Shown: in pieces, positions 58,201-64,000 of the stretch
How positions within the stretch are numbered: the stretch's first letter is position 1
Layout: each line of letters begins with the position of its first letter
Source: Benincasa hispida
Taxonomy: Eukaryota > Streptophyta > Magnoliopsida > Cucurbitales > Cucurbitaceae
Direction: 5' to 3'
Assembly: GCF_009727055.1 (NCBI RefSeq)
Contig: NC_052357.1
Location: 18,397,293-18,461,292 of the forward strand
Length of the DNA stretch: 64,000 bases
The notes under the pieces: model-generated
Seen by the model: the letters and a program-made list of their open reading frames with translations, nothing else
Told to the model about the DNA's origin: nothing
Database searches by the model: none
Translations under genes and position numbers: made by a program

Positions 58201-59028
58201 TACCAAGTCTGAACAAAGCCCACCCTCTGGATTCTCACCCGAGAATACCAAGGTCACCTTGTTGGTGGTGTCAGACTCAACTTGACACTGTCGAGGTTTT
58301 CTGGAAGCCGTTCGTGTTGTGGAGGAGATCGTGATCGAGGAGATACGTTATGTTTCCTTCGGGATTCACCAGAGGTTGTGTTTCCTTTGGGATCCATCAG
58401 AGGTTGTGTTTCATTCAAGATCCACTAGAGGTGGTGCTTTCCTTCGGGATTCATCAAAGGTTGTGGGTCCTACGGGACTTACTAGAGGTAGTGGGCATAT
58501 TTAACTACAGTAGGATAAAAATAAGTTTTTCATGTATGTATGTGTCCCATGAAGATAGAGAAGTTTATATGTTTCCACCAGAGGTAGGCATCTAGAAGAC
58601 ATAGATGCCTAGCCTGACCCCAGTAGTGGGGTTACTTACTGAGTATTTTATACTCATCCTTTCTCATGTTGTTGTTTCAGGTAAAGGTAGAGATGCATCG
58701 GCGATTGACAAGCGGAATTCGTGATCGAGTCACTGGGACCAATTTTATGCTTCCGCTCATGATATTTAGATTTCTTTTCATGTTTTTCAACTTTCAATTT
58801 TGATGTTTGAAACTTACTATTAAGATTTGCTTTTAGACCTATTTATTATCATTTATGATTTATGGGTACCCTATCGTCTATTTTTAATATTTGAATTTAA
58901 TAAATGTCTTTTGAATGTACCTTATTTATTTAGCATTTAATTCACTATAAAGGGTGTCGTTTTAAGTTCCATGCATGCATGTATTTAGTAACGGCCTAAC
59001 TTGAGTCCTAGGGGGTTGAGTCGTTACA
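55260..59028 (+). mobile_element. Gypsy-type LTR (G2) with inserted copia LTR
   Basis: It starts TGTATAACATCCCGAG and ends GGGTTGAGTCGTTACA, the ends of a large plant gypsy LTR class. A TTA microsatellite (55584-55610) and a CCG-rich patch lie inside. It is interrupted at 56474-58345 by a copia LTR. Without that it is about 1.9 kb. There is no matching five-base duplication (GGTTG left, ATATA right), so it may be part of a rearranged element and not a clean solo LTR. Confidence 0.65.
56474..58345 (+). mobile_element. Copia LTR inserted in G2
   Basis: It matches the 2-kb copia LTRs: a start TTATGGGATTGGTGTCATAA (mutated TGTTGGG...), the TATACAAAGAGTTTGTATAAG block (56818), CTTAAGGGCTAATTTCGGGG, and TGGTGGATCCCGTGACTAAA (57403). 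A palindrome-motif cluster is at 57936-58150. Its 3' end is missing and part of G2 was lost at the junction. Confidence 0.75.
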
Positions 59029-60190
59029 ATATATTTTTTCAATGCCCCAAACAACTCCTTATATGTTTATTATGTTGTGATTTGTTAATGTCTAAAATGG
59101 GTCAACTACAAGTCTGTAAAAGATAGTTGAAATATTTCTTTGCTTTTATTTAAAGTATTCTACAAAACCGATTGTATCCCAAGCATTGGAGAATCAAGTG
59201 TATGTGGTTTTACGTCAACTAAATTTGTATGTTTGGAGGAAAATTATGTTAATGTCTTGTAAGATGAAGAAAACTAAGCATTGGTTGGTTTTAGAACATG
59301 TACACTTGAATTTCCAATGCTTGAGATACAATCGCTTTTGTAGAATATTAAACATAGTTTGATTTCAACGTACTTTTTACAAACTAAACTCATTTGTCGT
59401 ATGTAAAACATTAATTTCGTAACTGAAAACTTAGATTCATCGTTAACCTCTCGATGATCGATTCGAGTTCTTAAATCGTTGTAGGTTGAATCATGATTAA
59501 GACAATCATCCAATTATGGCCTTGACACACTCTAACTCCCAATTAGCCTTTCATCTAATCATATACGCTTCACCCTTTTTAAGGAACTAGTGTTGTAAAT
59601 TCAAATTTGTTATTCTCATGTAAAATTAGACATACTCACCTCCTTAACCTCCCTTGATCCATACAGGGAGCGGCCTCATGGGGCTCGTGTCAATTCTCAA
59701 AGTAATCCAAAATTGGCATTTGTTTGTAAATTTAAGGGGTCAACCTACTTGGATTTAAAAAACCAACCCAATGCAAAGTTGGTTACATGGATGTGCCAAC
59801 TCTCGTAGGACATAGCCAAAATGGCTTGGGTCGACCCTTCATATGGCTTAAGCCGACTCCTCAAGAAAGTCGGACCATATGGTATTTAGGCTTTTGGCTA
59901 GCCTCCCATTGAGTCTTACCATTGAAGTTTACTTGGGACGTCGTTATTCGTTTTCGGGTTGGTCTCAACCTGTCTATCCCTTCGCAAATTTAGGAAGTGT
60001 TGAGTCGTGCAGTATGGAGTTACGAAGTCTACGTTTGGAGTATAGAATTTTGAAGATGAAGATCCTCGATAAATGTAAAATTTCTCGATAAATATGTAAA
60101 CTTCCATCAATAATGAGTACTATTGAAATTGGTAGAATTAAGTTATTTAACATTGACTCATGAAATTGGTGGGGTAAACACGCTTTTAAC
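59029..60190. other. AT-rich region, no recognised feature
   Basis: No convincing gene. A segment near 59830-59880 (CATATGGCTTAAGCCGACTC ... GTCGGACCATATGG) contains an inverted pair of unknown meaning. Confidence 0.4.
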
Positions 60191-60763
60191 TAAAGCTTCG
60201 TTTGAGATTATTATAGCAGCTTTGCTTTAAAAAAAATTATAAATAAAAAAATTACAAAAATATTTACACTTTATAGTAAAAAGTTTCAAAAATACTTTGT
60301 ACTTTTGGAACTTTTTACAATAAAGTGTAAATAATTTTTTATATCTAAAAAGACTCCCTTGATAAATTAATATACAATTTGTGTAATTTACTTATTTGAA
60401 TCAAAATAGGATATTGTTTTAATTATTTCTATTTTAGTCTGTTATAATATATATTTTTAAAAAAGTTTATATAATTTGAATTTCAATTAATTTTGTTTAA
60501 TCTGAATTATTTGATGAAGGTTTAAGAATAATAATTATTATAAAAAATTGAATAAATTAAAACTCAAAAATAGATATGAGAAAATATATTAATATTTTAA
60601 ACCGTCAACATAATAACGGATTTTTAGAAAAGTTGAATCCAAAATCTCTATAGTTTTTACATGTTAGTTAAAATTTAAAAATGATTTTGTTCGATTAATT
60701 AATAATTTGATCTATCAAATAATATAGGTGGTTAAGATTAAACGCAATCTCAAACGGAGTTTA
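60191..60763. mobile_element. MITE-like element
   Basis: Inverted ends of about 20 bp: TAAAGCTTCGTTTGAGATT at the left, and AATCTCAAACGGAGTTTA at the right (reverse complement TAAACTCCGTTTGAGATT). Between them is 530 bp of AT-rich non-coding DNA. The length, AT content and inverted ends fit a miniature inverted-repeat element. I could not settle its superfamily or its duplication. Confidence 0.6.
60256..60339. repeat. Hairpin inside the MITE-like element
   Basis: ATTTACACTTTATAGTAAAA is followed by TTTTTACAATAAAGTGTAAA. The arms are about 39 bp with few mismatches and a short loop. Confidence 0.75.
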
Positions 60764-63299
60764 GAAAAATCAATTGTTAATTAGTGTTCGAACAATTTCA
60801 ATTTGAAATATAAAAGGCGGATAATGCTGTTTGATAAATTTAAACCATATTTGATTTAGTTTAGCTATGATGATCCAACTAGACATCATTTAATTGTTTA
60901 ATTGTTATTTTTAGTATAGTAAATTGTTATGAGTTATTTATTTAGAATTTTTATAGTTTAAATTAATATCTGTATTCTACCTAATAAAATACAAACTACA
61001 TCTTAGTTACTTCCTTAAATTATATGATAGAAAGTTTTAAAAAAAATTGTTGGATAAAATAATTGTGATGAACAAATGTTATTTGAATTTAAGAGGCTGT
61101 TTTGGACACTGAGATGATATAGGATGTTTGTAATTCTGATATCGGGAGAGTTTTGATGTCTGAAGAGTTATGATGTCTGTGTTTGAGGTGCAAAATTGTG
61201 TTGTCTGAGTTCGATGTCTGTGTTTGAGTGTGTAGAGTTGTTATATCTGGTTTAGTTTGTCGTACTCTAAAATAATTTGCATGTATAAACACTATATTTT
61301 TTTAATCTTATAATTCAATTATTGTATCAATTCAGTTTTTTGTATTCAAATATTTTCTTTTAAATAATTCTTTATTATTTTTGTTTTAAAAAAAATCAGT
61401 CAAAATTTAAATCAATCGTAAATAGTCAACAAAATACTAACATTTAAGAATACGAAATTTAATTCTAAGCCAGAGATGGACGTACCAACTTTTTTTTCTA
61501 AAACATTGTATATATATATATAAGAAAATAAAAAATAAAAATAAATAAATGAAAGTAGTATTTATAATTTAATTTTTAAAAACTATCGAGACCTAAAGGG
61601 TTATGAATGATCAATTAAATATTTTAGTGAGGCATTTAAAAAAAAAATTGCTTCTATTTGATTTTAAGGATTTCGTTGAGGTTTTTTCATATAGATTCAC
61701 TATGAGTTTTCTATTGAGGTTTTATAATAAGCTTTTGAATAGTAGATTTTGAATATTAATGTTGTACATGAAGAGATTTTTTAATTTTTGAGAAATTGTA
61801 TACAAAGATTTAATAAAAAATATTGTGATTTTTTTAATGAGCGTTATACAGATAAATAACTGATATACTAAGCAAATAAAAATGAAAATTTGAATGACAT
61901 AATTTATAGATAATAAATTATTAATATACTCTATCATAGAACTTTTGAGGGGAAAACGATTTATGTGAATTGAAGCTAAAAAATGGGTGCATGGAACTAG
62001 ATTAAAATACTATGGTTTCTTAATAAAATGGATATAGTGTGAAAAAAAAATTACACCTGAAGTATTATGTAATAAACTCAATAAAAGAATAAAGAAATAA
62101 AAACGTAAGTGGATCATACGAAGGGAGGAAATAGTGACGAGAGTGACGATCGGGTATGAGAAGGGAGGAGACATAGGAAAAGAGAGTGGAGAAGCTGAGA
62201 GAATTGTTAAATGAGAGTTACTGTGTATATGTTAAAGGAAGTGAAAAAGAGAAATGGTCAAATGGTGATATAAAGACTATATTATCTCTCTACATATGAT
62301 ATTGGACCCCAAAAATAGATCCCAAGTACACTCGAATAAGAGATTGATAGATAAAAGAGACTTAAAGTGATATAATAACAGAAAAATTATAGAAAAAAAA
62401 TTGTATACAGTTAAAAGGGCATCCGGTTTTAAAAACCATAAGATTTAAAGTCATTTCATGTAATTATTTTAAAAAATCTATAAAAAAGTTAAAAGATTTT
62501 TTGCAAATGGCTTTTTATGCCACTAAAGCAATGATAAACGCAACCTTAATTTACTCGGCCAAGTTCTCCATCAACGTGCTTTTTGATAGTATTTTTTTTT
62601 TTTTTTTTTTTCGCTTTAAATGAATACATAGCGTCTAGGACTCTAGATCTACTTGCATTGTAACGCGGTCGCCAAAATCCAAATGACCACCTATTATTTC
62701 TTTTTTCTTTTTTATCAGTGTTGTTTTTCTTTACTAAATTTTAATAATATATAATAATAACCATTATTATTATTACTATTATTCGAGAAGTCAAAATTAC
62801 GATCTATTTGGTTTTTTTTTTCGTTTTTATTTTTTAAAATTACGTTTATGGATTTCCATAAAATCAAGCTAAATTTTGAGAACTAAAAAAAATTACTTTT
62901 AAAATATTGTTTTTTAAAAAAAAAATTGGCAAAGAATTTAACCATTATATTTAAGGAATATGTAAATTATTGTAAGAAATATTGATGAAATATACTTAAT
63001 TTTCAAAAAACAAAACAAAAAAACAAATGACCAAATGGGCCTGAACAATTCAATTTTAAATGATGTACAATATATGACAACTATCTTCACGTTACCTTAC
63101 TAATTTATTTTAATTAAAAGAAATGTAATCGAGCTTTTAGAAAGGTGAACAATATGTTAAATTACAGATTTAGTCCATAAATTTTGAGGTTGATATCAAT
63201 TTGGTCTGTGGACTTTTAAAATTACAAATATACATTATAAACCTTCTGAAATCTAAAAGTCACGTTTAATAGATACAAATTTGAAAATATAAGGGATGT
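60764..63299. other. AT-rich intergenic DNA, no recognised gene
   Basis: Mostly AT-rich with long T- and A-runs (62588-62612 is a T-run). GATGTCTG recurs (61157, 61171, 61210) in a small imperfect repeat. No open frame has recognisable motifs. Confidence 0.5.
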
Positions 63300-64000
63300 T
63301 TGGCTCGCCATTATGAATTGAGTTGAGTGTATAATATACCAACTCAATGTTTGACCCACCAACTTCAAATATTGGTGGAGTTTAGTTGATATATTTTACT
63401 AACTCACCCAACTCTCCGTTCTTCCAATGTTTTCTATAGCTTCATCCATCGACTACTATCGGCAAAAATCGTTGTCACACTTCGGGAATCAACTCCGACA
63501 ACCACCTCTAATGACAACTCAATAACCACCTTCGCGCGACCTACTCCAACAACCTCTTATAATGACAATTCCAGTACCCAATTCCGACGACCACTTTCGC
63601 GCGACCAACTCCGGTGCAATTTCAAGCTTCGAAAACTACCTCTGACTACAAATGCCAACAAAAATTGCTTTTGATGATCAACTTCAATAATCACCTTCAA
63701 TGATCATCTTCGAGTGAGCAACTTTAACGATCAACTCTGTGCTTCGACAACCTCTTCTGACAAACAAACTCTGGGAACCAACTCCAATGTCACCTTCATG
63801 CAATCAACTTCAGACTCTGACTACAAACTCCAGCGGAAATCATCTTCAATGATCAACTTCGACAACCACCTTCGCGCGACTAACTCTGGGCTCCAAAAAC
63901 CACCTCCAACGACAAACTCCTACAACCACCTTCATGCGACCAACTTCATACTCCAACAATCACCTCTGATTACAAACTCTAGCAAAAATCATCTTTGATA
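63300..64000. repeat. Start of a dispersed repeat, runs off the window
   Basis: It begins with TGTTTGGCTCGCC and paired CAACTC / GAGTTG phrases that can form inverted pairs. Next come irregular repeats of CAACCACCTTCGCGCGAC (63520, 63585, 63862) and AAATCATCTTCAATGATCAAC-like blocks (63661, 63835, 63986). The 94-codon frame at 63714 only reflects this repetition. Confidence 0.5.

Noticed and set aside
55255..59033. Target-site duplication for G2
   Set aside because: The flanking bases GGTTG and ATATA do not match.
63714..63998. 94-codon frame at the window end
   Set aside because: It only reflects the local CAACTCC/ATCAAC repeats and runs off the window.
1..64000. CRISPR array, tRNA or rRNA genes
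   Set aside because: The regular repeats are satellite units without spacers, and no tRNA cloverleaf or rRNA sequence was recognised by eye.

Overview
This 64-kb window is AT-rich plant nuclear DNA made almost entirely of retrotransposons. I see no host gene, rRNA, tRNA or CRISPR array. The organism is a flowering plant: Ty1/copia pol genes primed by initiator tRNA-Met, Athila/Tat-like Ty3/gypsy gag genes primed by tRNA-Asp, and MITE-like debris. A cucurbit or similar dicot is my guess from the general style of the repeats, not something the sequence proves.

Layout. (1) 1-6128: Copia-1 (+), a decayed copia element with a leader of about 2 kb between primer-binding site and gag. (2) 6129-13380: a GC- and CpG-rich 156-bp satellite, interrupted by a solo gypsy LTR with a decayed target-site duplication (9205-10892), a short sliver (11605-11722) and a copia LTR fragment (12500-13151). 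(3) 13381-22004: Gypsy-A (-), with two LTRs, gag, and a 2.3-kb extra reading frame carrying a PF20167-type 'putative plant transposon protein' domain; no pol is visible. (4) 22005-32670: more LTRs plus Gypsy-B and Gypsy-C (+), each an LTR, a tRNA-Asp primer site and gag, broken off before pol. (5) 32667-45232: Copia-2 (-). Its 5' LTR holds a solo LTR with an intact target-site duplication, and that solo LTR holds another in the opposite orientation. (6) 45233-52603: Copia-3 (+, Ale-like) split by the full-length Copia-4 (45819-51593), which has two LTRs and a perfect TTGTT duplication. (7) 54009-59028: one truncated and one longer gypsy-type LTR, the second containing a copia LTR. (8) 59029-64000: AT-rich DNA with a MITE-like element and the start of another repeat.

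No element appears able to move by itself. Gypsy-A, -B and -C keep gag but not pol. Copia-1 and -2 are riddled with stops and deletions. Copia-4 has two frameshifts, a nonsense codon and altered RNase H residues. The order of insertion can be read from the nesting.

The most unusual signals are: a palindromic motif (CTAAACGATCGTTTAG / CTACACGATCGTGTAG) repeated in the transcribed leaders or LTRs of several copia families; a satellite whose 156-bp unit is exactly 52 codons and open on both strands; a perfect 20-nt hairpin at the start of one gypsy LTR family; a long inverted duplication inside a reverse transcriptase gene; and a duplicated leader module and duplicated polypurine tract shared by Copia-1 and Copia-2.
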